Below are positions 24,811 through 33,412 of a stretch of 64,000 bases of DNA, piece by piece. Source of the DNA: Actinopolymorpha rutila. GTDB lineage: Bacteria; Actinomycetota; Actinomycetes; Propionibacteriales; Actinopolymorphaceae. The translations under genes and the position numbers were made by a program. Under the pieces are notes generated by a model. The model worked only from the letters and a program-made list of their open reading frames with translations. It was not told the origin of the DNA and searched no databases. The first letter of the stretch is position 1; every line of letters starts with the position of its first letter. The stretch covers positions 3,100,001 through 3,164,000 of the forward strand of contig NZ_JACBZH010000001.1 of NCBI RefSeq assembly GCF_013407855.1, in the 5' to 3' direction.

Positions 24811-25485
24811 TCAGTTCGTCGCCGTCGAGGAGGCGGTGGCGGCCGTGACAGCGGCCATCGTGGCGGCGTTCACCGCGGCGACCGCCTTCTTCACCGCGTC
24901 CGCGGCCCAGGCACCTTCGGAGATCTCCCTGGCCCGCCGCCGGACCGCGCGCCGGTCGGGGGCGTCGACGACCTTCGGCACGACGTCGATCGCCGCCAGC
25001 AGCGACACCAGCGCACCGGTCCGGGCGTCCGGGGTGAGGCCCTGGACCAGCACGCCCGACAACGTGGCGCGCACGGAGTTCTCGTGCGAGGAGTCCTCGG
25101 CGGGCCAGCGCGTGGTCGGGAAGATCCCGAGCACCCGGCCCTTCTCCTGCCGGAGTACGCCACGGTCGGCGAGGCCTGCCAGCAGGCGTTCCCGCAGGCC
25201 CTTGGCGAGTTTGCCGAGGACGTTCGCGGGCTTGCTGCCCTCCCGGTCGTCCAGGATCGACAGGCCCCGGTCGAGGACCGGCTCGCCCGTCGGGCTCTCG
25301 TCGCGTACGACCAGCCGTCCCTTGCGCACGTCCTCGCCCGGACCCGCGACGTCGACCTTCCCCCGCAGCGTCAGCTCGAGCAGGACCGCGCCGGCGAGGG
25401 CGTGGTCGAGTTTGGTGCCGTCGGTCACCGGCCGTCCGGTGCTGTCGTCCAGGAGCAACAGCAGCAGGTCCTCCGCCAGGAGCAT
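24811..25485 (-). CDS. GPP34 family phosphoprotein
   Basis: A 224-residue homologue of Golgi phosphoprotein 3. It has the N-terminal MLLAEDLLLLLLDD motif, AGAVLLELTLRGKVDV, RGVLRQEKGRVLG (beta-hairpin) and TGALVSLLAAIDVVPKVV. Eukaryotic GOLPH3 binds PI4P; actinobacterial members are common and have unknown function, possibly membrane-associated. The Ala/Thr-rich C-terminus (about 200-224) is low complexity. ATG at 25485. arfB follows closely. Confidence 0.9.
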   Translation of the reverse strand: MLLAEDLLLLLLDDSTGRPVTDGTKLDHALAGAVLLELTLRGKVDVAGPGEDVRKGRLVVRDESPTGEPVLDRGLSILDDREGSKPANVLGKLAKGLRERLLAGLADRGVLRQEKGRVLGIFPTTRWPAEDSSHENSVRATLSGVLVQGLTPDARTGALVSLLAAIDVVPKVVDAPDRRAVRRRAREISEGAWAADAVKKAVAAVNAATMAAVTAATASSTATN

Positions 25486-25595
25486 GGTCAGGCCCCCCGT
25501 CTGGGTCGTGATGGGTAGTGCCGGCTCGCGGTCAGTGCCGGTTCGTGACCAGTCGTGCTGATCGAGTCAGGGTCGCCCCCAGCATAGGAGGTGCG

Positions 25596-26690
25596 GTGGC
25601 CACCACCGGTAGCTCGCCGTCGGGCCGTCAGGCGGGCGTGGAAGACTCCGCGGACATGGGATACAACGCTGCCGACGACCGTTACGACACGATGCAGTAC
25701 CGCCGCTCCGGTGCGAGCGGCCTGCACCTGCCTGCCGTCTCACTCGGGCTGTGGCACAACTTCGGTGACGACGTGCCGCTGGAACGGCAGCAGGGCATCC
25801 TCAGGCGGGCCTTCGACCTCGGGATCAACCACTTCGACCTGGCCAACAACTACGGCCCGCCGGCAGGGTCGGCCGAGCTCAACTTCGGGAAGCTGTTCAA
25901 GCAGGACTTCACGCCCTATCGCGACGAACTCGTCATCTCCACCAAGGCGGGCTACCTCATGTGGCCGGGCCCGTACGGCGAGTGGGGATCGCGCAAGTAC
26001 CTCCTCGCCAGCCTGGACCAGAGCCTTTCGCGGATGGGCCTGGACTACGTCGACGTCTTCTACTCTCACCGGTTCGACCCGGAGACTCCGCTGGAGGAGA
26101 CGATGGGCGCGCTGGACACGGCGGTGCGCCAGGGCAAGGCGTTGTACGCCGGGATCTCGTCGTACTCCCCGGAGGACACCCGCAGGGCCGCCGCGATCCT
26201 CGCGGACCTCGGCACGCCGCTGCTCATCCACCAGCCCTCCTACAGCATGCTCAACCGCTGGATCGAGGAGGCGCTGCTGGACTCGCTGGAGGAGGCCGGG
26301 TCGGGCTGCATCGCCTTCTCCCCGCTGGCGCAGGGGATGCTCACCGACAAGTACCTCAACGGCATTCCGGAGGGCTCGCGGGCCTCGCAGGGCAAGTCGC
26401 TGTCACCGGACCAGCTGTCGGAGAAGAACCTCGGCCACATCCGCGCCCTGAACGCGATCGCTCAGCGCCGGGGCCAGTCGCTGGCCCAGATGGCGTTGGC
26501 GTGGGCACTGCGCGACCCGAGGATGACGTCGGTCCTCGTCGGTGCGAGCAGCATCGGCCAGCTCGAGGACAACGTGGCCGCGCTGAACCGGCTCGATTTC
26601 ACCGAGGCCGAGCTGGACGAGATCGACAAGCACGCGGTGGAGGCCGGGATCAACCTGTGGGCGAGGTCCAGCCGGATCGAGACCTCCTGA
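25596..26690 (+). CDS. Aldo/keto reductase (YghZ/GAP-reductase-like)
   Basis: An NADPH-dependent TIM-barrel reductase closely resembling E. coli YghZ (L-glyceraldehyde 3-phosphate/methylglyoxal reductase): MQYRRSGASGLHLPAVSLGLWHNFG, NHFDLANNYGPPAGSAE (catalytic Asp and Tyr), ISTKAGYLMWPGPYG (Lys), and DYVDVFYSHRFD (His). GTG at 25596 has AGGAGG 4 nt upstream, giving 364 residues. ATG at 25656 would give 344 and aligns exactly with the YghZ start but lacks a ribosome binding site, so either may be correct. It is probably a detoxifying enzyme for reactive aldehydes. Confidence 0.9.
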   Translation: MATTGSSPSGRQAGVEDSADMGYNAADDRYDTMQYRRSGASGLHLPAVSLGLWHNFGDDVPLERQQGILRRAFDLGINHFDLANNYGPPAGSAELNFGKLFKQDFTPYRDELVISTKAGYLMWPGPYGEWGSRKYLLASLDQSLSRMGLDYVDVFYSHRFDPETPLEETMGALDTAVRQGKALYAGISSYSPEDTRRAAAILADLGTPLLIHQPSYSMLNRWIEEALLDSLEEAGSGCIAFSPLAQGMLTDKYLNGIPEGSRASQGKSLSPDQLSEKNLGHIRALNAIAQRRGQSLAQMALAWALRDPRMTSVLVGASSIGQLEDNVAALNRLDFTEAELDEIDKHAVEAGINLWARSSRIETS

Positions 26691-26787
26691 CCGGTGTTTC
26701 TCAGGGAGGATTCGGGGTCGGCTCGGGGATGTCGCCGAAGCGCCTGGGTCTGCTGCCGGGCATAGGCTGTGCGACAGGGAGGTAACC

Positions 26788-26943
26788 ATGCTTCGGATCC
26801 TGTTGATCATCGCGATCGTCTGGCTGGTACTCAGCATCCTCGGCTTCCTGGTCAAGGGCCTGCTGTGGTTGGGCTTCGTCGCCCTCGTGCTGTTCCTCGC
26901 CACGGCTGCGTGGGGGTGGGTCAAGCGCAACTCCGCAAGCTGA
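26788..26943 (+). CDS. Small hydrophobic membrane protein, 51 aa
   Basis: This short gene starts with ATG at 26788 behind a good GGGAGG site. It encodes 51 residues with two closely spaced hydrophobic helices (about 3-22 and 24-45) and a basic end (VKRNSAS). Small two-helix proteins of this type are widespread in actinobacteria and usually left as hypothetical. It follows the aldo-keto reductase by about 100 bp on the same strand. The function is unknown. Confidence 0.7.
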   Translation: MLRILLIIAIVWLVLSILGFLVKGLLWLGFVALVLFLATAAWGWVKRNSAS

Positions 26944-27334
26944 CGTGAGCGCGAGGACCACCTGAAGGCTCAGCGGACGCGGTAGGAGGTGCCCGCCGTC
27001 ACGGGTGGCACCCAGGCGGCGTACGGACGCGGTGGTGACGACATCTGGTCGTTGCCACCGCGTCGTCGCGTTCACTGTCCTCCACCGTCCGTCCTTCACG
27101 GTCCGACTTCCGCGGCCCGCGTTCCGTCCTCCGTGGCCGCGCCGCGGCCACGGAGCGAACCGGTGCGCAGGCCGGAGTTGACGTTCCTTTGCCATCGTCG
27201 CCCTAGCGTCCTGAGCTCAGGCACCGGCATCGGTCCGGTTCGACGCGAACCCCGAGGGCTCTCGTCCGTACGAGCTCCGTGGGTTCTTCTCGCCGGCGCG
27301 TGACGCCGGCAGGTCCAATGGGGGGACAATCCAG
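26944..27334. other. Non-coding region upstream of the LTD protein
   Basis: 391 bp without a convincing gene. It contains a perfect inverted repeat of 13 bp either side of one central base (27129-27155, CTCCGTGGCCGCG...), probably the terminator of the small membrane protein transcript. Further on, TTGACG and TAGCGT elements about 20 bp apart (around 27178-27209) may be the LTD gene promoter. A GGTTCG-ACG-CGAACC hairpin lies at 27237-27251. Confidence 0.5.
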
Positions 27335-27811
27335 ATGCGACTTCGGTCGACCGTGGCCGCCTTCGTGGCGGCGCTGAGTGTGGCGATGACGGGCGTGGCG
27401 GTGCTGAGCGCCCCGGGGCCGTTCGTGGGCAGCGCGGACGCGGCCACCGTGATCCGCTTCGGCAAGATCCAGTACGACTCGCCCGGCACCGACAACCGCA
27501 GCAACAAGAGCCTGAACGCGGAGTACGTCGTGGTCCGCAACATCGGTACGACCTCGGTCAACCTGCGCGGGTGGACGGTGCGCGACGCGCAGCGCCACGT
27601 GTACACCTTCGGCAGCTTCACGCTGAAGCGAGGCACCTCGGTCACCCTGCACACCGGGCAAGGCACCAACACCGCGAGCCACCGCTACTGGGGTTCGCGT
27701 GCCTACATCTGGAACAACACCGGCGACACGGCCACGTTGCGGTCGGGTTCGGGCGCGACCCAGGACACCTGCCGCTGGACCCGGAGCGGCAGCGGCGCGA
27801 CCAACTGCTGA
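27335..27811 (+). CDS. Secreted lamin-tail-domain protein
   Basis: A 158-residue exported protein. The signal peptide spans 1-37 (MRLRSTVAAFVAALSVAMTG...SADAA). The mature part is a single lamin tail domain: IRFGKIQYDSPG, LNAEYVVVRNIGTTSVNLRGWTVRD, YTFGSFTLKRGTSVTLHTG, RAYIWNNTGDTATL. Bacterial LTD proteins are extracellular, and the domain is thought to mediate protein or DNA contacts. Two cysteines near the C-terminus probably pair. ATG at 27335. It is followed by a strong terminator. Confidence 0.9.
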   Translation: MRLRSTVAAFVAALSVAMTGVAVLSAPGPFVGSADAATVIRFGKIQYDSPGTDNRSNKSLNAEYVVVRNIGTTSVNLRGWTVRDAQRHVYTFGSFTLKRGTSVTLHTGQGTNTASHRYWGSRAYIWNNTGDTATLRSGSGATQDTCRWTRSGSGATNC

Positions 27812-27825
27812 CGCCCGTCACGAAC

Positions 27826-27865
27826 GTCTGCCCGCCGGTTCACCGCCCGGCGGGCAGACTCTTTT
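27826..27865 (+). terminator. Intrinsic terminator with T-run after LTD gene
   Basis: A perfect 13-bp stem, GTCTGCCCGCCGG (27826-27838) with 27847-27859, an 8-nt loop, then TCTTTT. It lies 15 bp after the LTD stop and would also serve the convergent PfkB gene. Confidence 0.85.
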
Positions 27866-27900
27866 CCAGCTCGGTTTCCAGCTCCGCTTGGGGTTTCGGC

Positions 27901-29088
27901 TTACGGCTCGACGCCGTCGGTCTGGAAGCCGATGGTCGCGCTGGCCCGGCGTACCGCGCCGACCGGGTCGTGCGGCACCACCTCGTCGAGGAACGCGTAG
28001 TCCTTGGCGACGTCACCGAGGCCCGGCACCCGCTTGGCCACCTGCCACCAGCCGGCGATGTCGGCCCAGCCCGGCGCCGACAGCGAGCCGCCGAAGTGCT
28101 GTACGGACAGCGCGGCGCACAGGTTGGCGAACCGCAGCCGGTGCAGCAACGGCCAGCCGGCCAGCGTGGAGGTGACGAACCCCGCGGCGAAGACGTCGCC
28201 GGCGCCGGTCGCGTCCATGGCCTCCACCGGCAGCGCGGGCACGTCGGCGTGTTCCCCGGTCTCGTTGTCGACCGCCAGCGCACCCTTGCTGCCCCGGGTG
28301 ACCACCGCCACCGGGACCAGGTCGCCGAGCTTGGCGAGGGCGGCCTCGGGGGTGTCGGTGCGGGTGTAGGCGAGGGCCTCCGGCGTGTTGGGCATGAACG
28401 CGTAGCAGGCGTTGAGGCGCTCCAGCAGCTCCTGCGACCACTGCTCGGTCGGGTCCCAGCCGGTGTCGGCGAAGACCCTGGTGCCCTCGGCGGCCGCCTT
28501 GCGGGTCCAGTCCTCCATCTCCGGGGCGAGGTCGACGAAGCAGGCCCGGCTGCGCGGCAGCCCGCTGTGGGCGATCATCTCGTCGGCGGACAGCGGCGGC
28601 TCGTGCGCGTGGGTGATCAGGCTGCGGTCGGCCTGGTAGGCGAGGGACACCGTGACCGGCGAGTGCCAGTGGGGGAACTCCCGCGACGCCGTCAGGTCGA
28701 CGTCCTCCTGCTGCTCGAGGGTGCGCCGGCAGAACGTGCCGTACACGTCGTGACCGAACGCCGCGGCGAGGGAGGTGCGCAGCCCGAGCCGGGACAGCGC
28801 GATCGCGAGGTTGGCGACGCCTCCGGGGGAGCAGCCCATGCCGTCGGTGTAGATCTCGGTTCCGCTGGTGGGCGGGCCGGCCAGGCCGGTGAAGATGATG
28901 TCGAGGAACACCGTGCCGGACAGGAAGACGTCGAACGGCGGGTCGTCGGGGCGGCGTACGGCGGCCAGCGGGTCGTGAGCCGGCCCTCGGCCGACGACCC
29001 GGCCCAGCTCCCACGGGGTGGTCGGGCCGTTGGGGCCGGTGGGGTGGGTGGCCGCGTCCGGACCCGGCCTGCCTTCCGCCGTGTCCAT
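27901..29088 (-). CDS. PfkB family carbohydrate kinase
   Basis: A 395-residue sugar or nucleoside kinase. It has VFLSGTVFLDIIFTGL at the N-terminus of the fold, GMGCSPGGVANLAIALSRLG (substrate loop), NTPEA and the catalytic DATGAGDVFAAGF (base Asp in GAGD). It carries about 50 extra N-terminal residues (Pro/Gly/Asp-rich) compared with ribokinase. The substrate cannot be assigned and no transporter adjoins it. ATG at 29088 with GAGGGAG upstream; the leader holds a duplicated 14-bp unit (29100-29128). Confidence 0.85.
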   Translation of the reverse strand: MDTAEGRPGPDAATHPTGPNGPTTPWELGRVVGRGPAHDPLAAVRRPDDPPFDVFLSGTVFLDIIFTGLAGPPTSGTEIYTDGMGCSPGGVANLAIALSRLGLRTSLAAAFGHDVYGTFCRRTLEQQEDVDLTASREFPHWHSPVTVSLAYQADRSLITHAHEPPLSADEMIAHSGLPRSRACFVDLAPEMEDWTRKAAAEGTRVFADTGWDPTEQWSQELLERLNACYAFMPNTPEALAYTRTDTPEAALAKLGDLVPVAVVTRGSKGALAVDNETGEHADVPALPVEAMDATGAGDVFAAGFVTSTLAGWPLLHRLRFANLCAALSVQHFGGSLSAPGWADIAGWWQVAKRVPGLGDVAKDYAFLDEVVPHDPVGAVRRASATIGFQTDGVEP

Positions 29089-29099
29089 GGGTGTCTCCC

Positions 29100-29128
29100 T
29101 CGTTCTTCTCCGGGCGTTCTTCTCCGCG
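29100..29128. repeat. Duplicated 14-bp unit in the PfkB gene leader
   Basis: CGTTCTTCTCCGGG is followed by a near-identical CGTTCTTCTCCGCG. On the minus strand this places two purine-rich GGAGAAGAACG words upstream of the true ribosome binding site. Confidence 0.6.
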
Positions 29129-29267
29129 CAAACGGATGTGGGGACTTACCGTAGCGCGCGAACCGGCGGCGCCGGCTGTCCGGGGGCGGTCAGTCGTACG
29201 GATGTCAGGACAATGTTCGGGGCCCGCGGGAGTTCCGGCGCCGGTCGCATGGCCGCGCGGACATGGT

Positions 29268-29300
29268 CGTGCCCCGGACGACCGGGTCGTCCGGGGCACG
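29268..29300 (-). terminator. Terminator after the group-2 sigma gene
   Basis: A perfect 15-bp stem (29268-29282 with 29286-29300) around a 3-nt loop, 47 bp beyond the sigma factor stop. Confidence 0.8.
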
Positions 29301-29346
29301 GGGGCCAGGGCTGCTTCGAGCCGTGGGCAGAGCTGACTACGGAGGG

Positions 29347-30309
29347 TCAGGCCGCGTTGGGTCCCACCAGGTCGGGCTCGGCGATCTTGCGGAGGCGGTG
29401 CAGAGCGTCGCGCTCGAGCTGGCGGACCCGCTCGCGGGAGAGTCCGAACCGGTCGGCGATCTCCGCGAGCTTCCACGGGCGGCCGTCGTCGAGGCCGTAC
29501 CGCAACCGGACGATCTCCGCGGACCGGCTGTCGAGCGTCTCGATCAGCGCGGCGAGCCGCGAGCTGGACTCGGCGGCGACCACCGTCTCGTCCGGGCCCG
29601 GCATGACGTCACGGGCGACCAGGTCGCCGAGTGAGGTCTCGCCGTCGTCGTCGACGGTGACGTCCAGGGACACGTGGTCGCGTCCCCAGCTGACCAGCTC
29701 CTCCACCCGGTGCTCCCCGACACCGAGCTGGGCGGCGAGCTCCGCGGTCTCGGGATCGCGGCCGAGCTCACGCTCCAGCGCGCGGCGGGCAGCGCCGAGG
29801 GCGTTCAGGTCCTCGACCACATGCACCGGAAGCCGGACGACCCGCGCCTGCTGGGCGATTCCTCGCGTGATGGCCTGGCGGATCCACCACGTGGCGTAGG
29901 TGGAGAACTTGTAACCCTTGGTGTAGTCGAACTTCTCGATCGCGCGGATCAGGCCGGTGTTGCCCTCCTGCACCAGGTCGAGCAGCGGCAGCCCGGATCG
30001 TCCGTAACGGCGCGCGATGGAGACGACCAGGCGAAGGTTGGCCTCGAGGAAGTGACGCTTGGCCCGGCGGCCTTCGTCGCTGATCCAGGTCAGCTCGTCG
30101 AACGTCCCACCGGCCGACCTCTGCGCCGGAATTCCGGTGCGGGTTCCGTCGAGGAGTTGCTCGGCAAACTGACCGGCCTCGATGGCCTTCGCGAGCTCGA
30201 CTTCCTGCGCCGCGTCGAGCAGCGGCGTTCGCGAGATCTCGTCGAGGTAGCGACCAACGAGGTCGCGATCTTCGACGAGGTCTTCGGCGTGGCGGCGGCG
30301 CACTGGCAA
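29347..30309 (-). CDS. RNA polymerase sigma-70 factor, group 2
   Basis: A 320-residue alternative sigma factor close to the principal sigma. Region 1.2 (DLVGRYLDEISRTPLLDAAQEVELAKAIEAG), region 2 ([76 protein letters not shown]), region 3 and region 4.2 (KLAEIADRFGLSRERVRQLERDALHRLRK) are present. Region 1.1 is absent. Such HrdA/C/D- or SigB-like factors usually serve stress or stationary phase. TTG at 30309 has GGGAGGGAAG upstream; GTG at 30303 is the alternative. It is downstream of the DNA ligase gene on the same strand. Confidence 0.9.
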   Translation of the reverse strand: MPVRRRHAEDLVEDRDLVGRYLDEISRTPLLDAAQEVELAKAIEAGQFAEQLLDGTRTGIPAQRSAGGTFDELTWISDEGRRAKRHFLEANLRLVVSIARRYGRSGLPLLDLVQEGNTGLIRAIEKFDYTKGYKFSTYATWWIRQAITRGIAQQARVVRLPVHVVEDLNALGAARRALERELGRDPETAELAAQLGVGEHRVEELVSWGRDHVSLDVTVDDDGETSLGDLVARDVMPGPDETVVAAESSSRLAALIETLDSRSAEIVRLRYGLDDGRPWKLAEIADRFGLSRERVRQLERDALHRLRKIAEPDLVGPNAA

Positions 30310-30460
30310 GATAACTTCCCTCCCGGCTCGGGACGCGGACCCGGTGGCAGGCCCGTGAGACGCCCGAGATCTCGCTCACCCAGGTCAACGTCCCGGACGG
30401 TCGGACGAATTCCCGACACGGGGAGTGTTCATCGCGAGGACATCGCCGGCTTCGCCCCGG

Positions 30461-32020
30461 TCACGGGGTTTTCGTGTCGTTCGTGCCGAATCCGGTGTGG
30501 ATGTCGCGTACGGTCTGCACGGTGTCCGCCTCCGCGGCGGGCTTGTCCTCGCGGTAGCGCAGCACCCGCGCAAATCGCAACGCCATCCCTCCCGGATAGC
30601 GGGACGAGGTCTGGATGCCGTCGAAGGCGATCTCGACCACCAGCTCCGGCCGCACGTGGACCGTCCAGCGGTCACGGTGCGTCTCCAGCTCCAGCAGCCG
30701 CTCGGTCTGCCACCGCAGCAACTCGTCGGTGAGGCCCTTGAACGTCTTGCCCAGCATCACGAACCCGCCGGTCTCCGGATCACGGGCGCCGAGGTGGAGA
30801 TTGGAGAGGAGACCGGTGCGCCGTCCGTGCCCCCACTCGACGGCCAGCACTACCAGGTCGAGGGTGTGCCTCGGCTTGACCTTGATCCACGCCGATCCCC
30901 GTCGGCCGGCGTCGTAGGGCGCGATCAGCGACTTGACCACCACGCCCTCATGACCGCGGCGTACGGCGTCGGCGAAGAACTCACCCGCCTCGTCCGGATC
31001 GGCGGTGACCAGGCGCGGCACGACCAGCTCGTCCGGAAGGACGCTCTCCAGCACCGACCATCGCTCCGCACCCGGCGCGGTGAGCAGGTCGGTGCCGTCG
31101 TGGTGCAGGACGTCGAAGAAGAACGCGTTCAGCGGCACCCTGGCCCGTGACTGCCCGGTGTCGGTGCGCGAACCGACCCGGCTGGCGGTGACCTGGAACG
31201 GCCGGGGCCGCCGGGCCTCGTCCAAGGCGAGCACTTCGCCGTCGAGGACGAGCGACGTGGCCGGCAGGGCACGCACCGTGGCGACGACCTCGGGCAGCCG
31301 GTCGGTCACGTCGTCCAGGGTGCGGGTGAAGATGCGTACGACGTCTCCGGCCCGGTGCACCTGGATGCGAATCCCGTCGAGCTTCCACTCCAGTGCCGCC
31401 GGCCCGGCCAGCTTGTCGAGAGCCTCGGCCACGCCGGGAGCGGGGGAGGCGAGCATCGGCCGCAGTGGCCGGCCCACCTCCAGCCGGAACGCGTCGAGCA
31501 CGGCGACGTCGCCACCGCCGGCGACGGCCGCCCGGGCCACCGGGGCGATCGCGCCGGCGACCATGATCGCCCGGCGCACCTGTGCCGCGGGCAGGTCACT
31601 GGCCCGGATCACCGCGTCGACCATCACACCGTCCAGCGCGCCCTGCCGGAGTTCGCCGGTCACCAGGCCTGCGAGCAGGCGCTGCTCGGCGCCGGTCGCC
31701 CGCGCCCACAAGGCGGTGAGCAGGTCGCGCCGGCGCTGTTGGGATCCGCTGCCCGCCACCTCCGAGATCTCGGCGAACGCGGCGTCGACCTCGCTCACGC
31801 CGAGTGTCGGCCGGTCTGCCGGAGAGGGCAGGTCGCGCAGGGCGGCGTAGCCCACGCCGGTGCGGCGCTGGCGGAGCTCACCGGCGAGGTAGGACACCAC
31901 CAACGGCACCTCGTCGGGGTCGGCTGCCCGCAGGCAGTCGGCGATCCGGCGGACCTTCTCCAGCCGTGAGGACGTGCCGGAGACGGCCGCGGAGGCCTGC
32001 GCGAGGTCGTCGAGGAGCAT
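30461..32020 (-). CDS. ligB: ATP-dependent DNA ligase
   Basis: A 519-residue ligase of the Mycobacterium LigB type. It has an N-terminal DNA-binding helical domain (about 1-200) and an adenylylation domain with nucleophile Lys213 in [10 protein letters not shown]. Motifs III ([10 protein letters not shown]), IV (HEGVVVKSL) and V ([10 protein letters not shown]) follow, then an OB-fold ending in the typical [14 protein letters not shown] region. It seals nicks using ATP, supplementing the essential NAD-dependent LigA. ATG at 32020; the open frame extends upstream without homology. It is divergent from pyrD. Confidence 0.93.
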   Translation of the reverse strand: MLLDDLAQASAAVSGTSSRLEKVRRIADCLRAADPDEVPLVVSYLAGELRQRRTGVGYAALRDLPSPADRPTLGVSEVDAAFAEISEVAGSGSQQRRRDLLTALWARATGAEQRLLAGLVTGELRQGALDGVMVDAVIRASDLPAAQVRRAIMVAGAIAPVARAAVAGGGDVAVLDAFRLEVGRPLRPMLASPAPGVAEALDKLAGPAALEWKLDGIRIQVHRAGDVVRIFTRTLDDVTDRLPEVVATVRALPATSLVLDGEVLALDEARRPRPFQVTASRVGSRTDTGQSRARVPLNAFFFDVLHHDGTDLLTAPGAERWSVLESVLPDELVVPRLVTADPDEAGEFFADAVRRGHEGVVVKSLIAPYDAGRRGSAWIKVKPRHTLDLVVLAVEWGHGRRTGLLSNLHLGARDPETGGFVMLGKTFKGLTDELLRWQTERLLELETHRDRWTVHVRPELVVEIAFDGIQTSSRYPGGMALRFARVLRYREDKPAAEADTVQTVRDIHTGFGTNDTKTP

Positions 32021-32115
32021 GAAAGCATTCTGGCGGCGACCACCGACAAGACCACCGACAGGCGGCACGACCGCACGCCGTCAACCGCGCTCGCACTGGT
32101 GCGGTCGAGGGCCGG

Positions 32116-32141
32116 ACGCAGAGCACAGACGCAGAGCACAG
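32116..32141. repeat. Perfect 13-bp tandem duplication upstream of pyrD
   Basis: ACGCAGAGCACAG is present twice head-to-tail, 34 bp before the pyrD start and between divergent ligB and pyrD. Confidence 0.7.
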
Positions 32142-32174
32142 CACACGAGCCGGGACGGAGACGCCGGGACCGAC

Positions 32175-33347
32175 ATGTACGAACTGCTGTACAGAAGAGT
32201 GCTCCAGCACATCCCGGCCGAGACCGCTCACCGGCTGGCGTTCGCGGCCATCCGGTTCGCCGGTGCCGTGCCCGGGCTGGGTGCCGGGATGCGGCGCGTC
32301 CTCGGTCCGGCCGACCCGGTGCTGAGGGTGCGAACGCTCGGGATGGACCTGCCGGGGCCCCTTGGCCTCGCGGCGGGGTTCGACAAGGACGCGGAGGGCG
32401 TGGACGGGCTGACCGCGCTGGGTTTCGCGTACGTCGAGGTCGGTACGGTCACCGCCCAGGCCCAGCCGGGCAACCCACGGCCGCGGATGTTCCGGCTGCC
32501 CGCAGACCGGGCCCTGGTGAACCGGATGGGCTTCAACAACCACGGAGCGGCGGCCGCGGCGGAACGGCTGCGCCGGCGGGTGGAAGGCGGCCGGGCGGGC
32601 AGTCGGCGCCGGACGGCGTACGTCGGCGTCAACATCGGCAAGACGAAGGTGGTCCCCGAGGCCGAGGCCGTCGGCGACTACGTGGCCGGCGCCCGGCGGC
32701 TGGCGCCGTACGCCGACTACCTCGTGGTCAACGTCAGCTCGCCCAACACGCCCGGCCTACGTGACCTGCAGGCGGTGGAGAGGCTGCGTCCTCTGCTGGC
32801 CGCCGTACGCCAGACCCTGGACGAGGCGCCGCAGGCAGCCCAGGCAGGTCACGCCGGCGCACCCGAGCCGAGGCGGGTGCCGCTGCTGGTGAAGATCGCG
32901 CCCGACCTGAGTGACGCCGACGTGGACGCGGTGGCCGACCTGGCGCTCGACCTCGGACTGGACGGCATCATCGCCACCAACACCACGATCGCCCGCGACG
33001 GTCTGCGCACCGACGCCGCGGAGGTCACCGAGCTCGGAGCAGGCGGGCTGTCCGGCGCGCCGCTGAAGGAGCGCGCCCTGGAGGTGATCCGCCGCCTGCA
33101 CGCGCGGGTGGGTGACCGGCTGGTGCTGGTGGCGGTCGGTGGCATCGAGAACGCCGACGACGCGTGGGAACGCATCCGTGCGGGCGCGACCCTGGTGCAG
33201 GCGTACACCGGTTTCATCTACGGCGGGCCGGCCTGGCCGCGGAAGGTCCACCGGGAGATAGCCCGCCGAGCCAGGGCGGCCGGCTACAGCTCCGTCGCAG
33301 AAGCCGTAGGCACGTCCGGCCGTCCGGGCCCGGGGGCACACCGCTGA
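32175..33347 (+). CDS. pyrD: Dihydroorotate dehydrogenase (quinone)
   Basis: A 390-residue class 2 DHODH, a membrane-associated FMN enzyme that oxidises dihydroorotate to orotate with quinone in pyrimidine synthesis. The N-terminal amphipathic helices ([23 protein letters not shown]) mark class 2. [32 protein letters not shown] (catalytic Ser) and [18 protein letters not shown] (phosphate-binding) are intact. ATG at 32175. It lies apart from the pyr operon, as is common for pyrD. Confidence 0.95.
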   Translation: MYELLYRRVLQHIPAETAHRLAFAAIRFAGAVPGLGAGMRRVLGPADPVLRVRTLGMDLPGPLGLAAGFDKDAEGVDGLTALGFAYVEVGTVTAQAQPGNPRPRMFRLPADRALVNRMGFNNHGAAAAAERLRRRVEGGRAGSRRRTAYVGVNIGKTKVVPEAEAVGDYVAGARRLAPYADYLVVNVSSPNTPGLRDLQAVERLRPLLAAVRQTLDEAPQAAQAGHAGAPEPRRVPLLVKIAPDLSDADVDAVADLALDLGLDGIIATNTTIARDGLRTDAAEVTELGAGGLSGAPLKERALEVIRRLHARVGDRLVLVAVGGIENADDAWERIRAGATLVQAYTGFIYGGPAWPRKVHREIARRARAAGYSSVAEAVGTSGRPGPGAHR

Positions 33348-33372
33348 GTCGCTCCGGAAGGGAGTGACCGGA

Positions 33373-33406
33373 GGGGCCGCCGCCGGGGGTTCGAGGTGGC
33401 GGCCCC
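33373..33406. terminator. Bidirectional terminator between pyrD and htrA
   Basis: GGGGCCGCC (33373-33381) pairs with GGCGGCCCC (33398-33406) around a 16-nt loop in the convergent gap. Confidence 0.65.
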
Positions 33407-33412
33407 GGGAGC

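Noticed and set aside
25653..25663. GGACATG-GGATACA, two heptamer-like units at the aldo-keto reductase start
   Set aside because: Only one full and one partial heptamer, and the match is built around a possible ATG start codon. Not enough to place the gene in the sialic-acid regulon.
27237..27251. GGTTCG-ACG-CGAACC hairpin resembling a tRNA T-arm
   Set aside because: The loop is only 3 nt and no acceptor, D or anticodon arms can be drawn around it. Not a tRNA.
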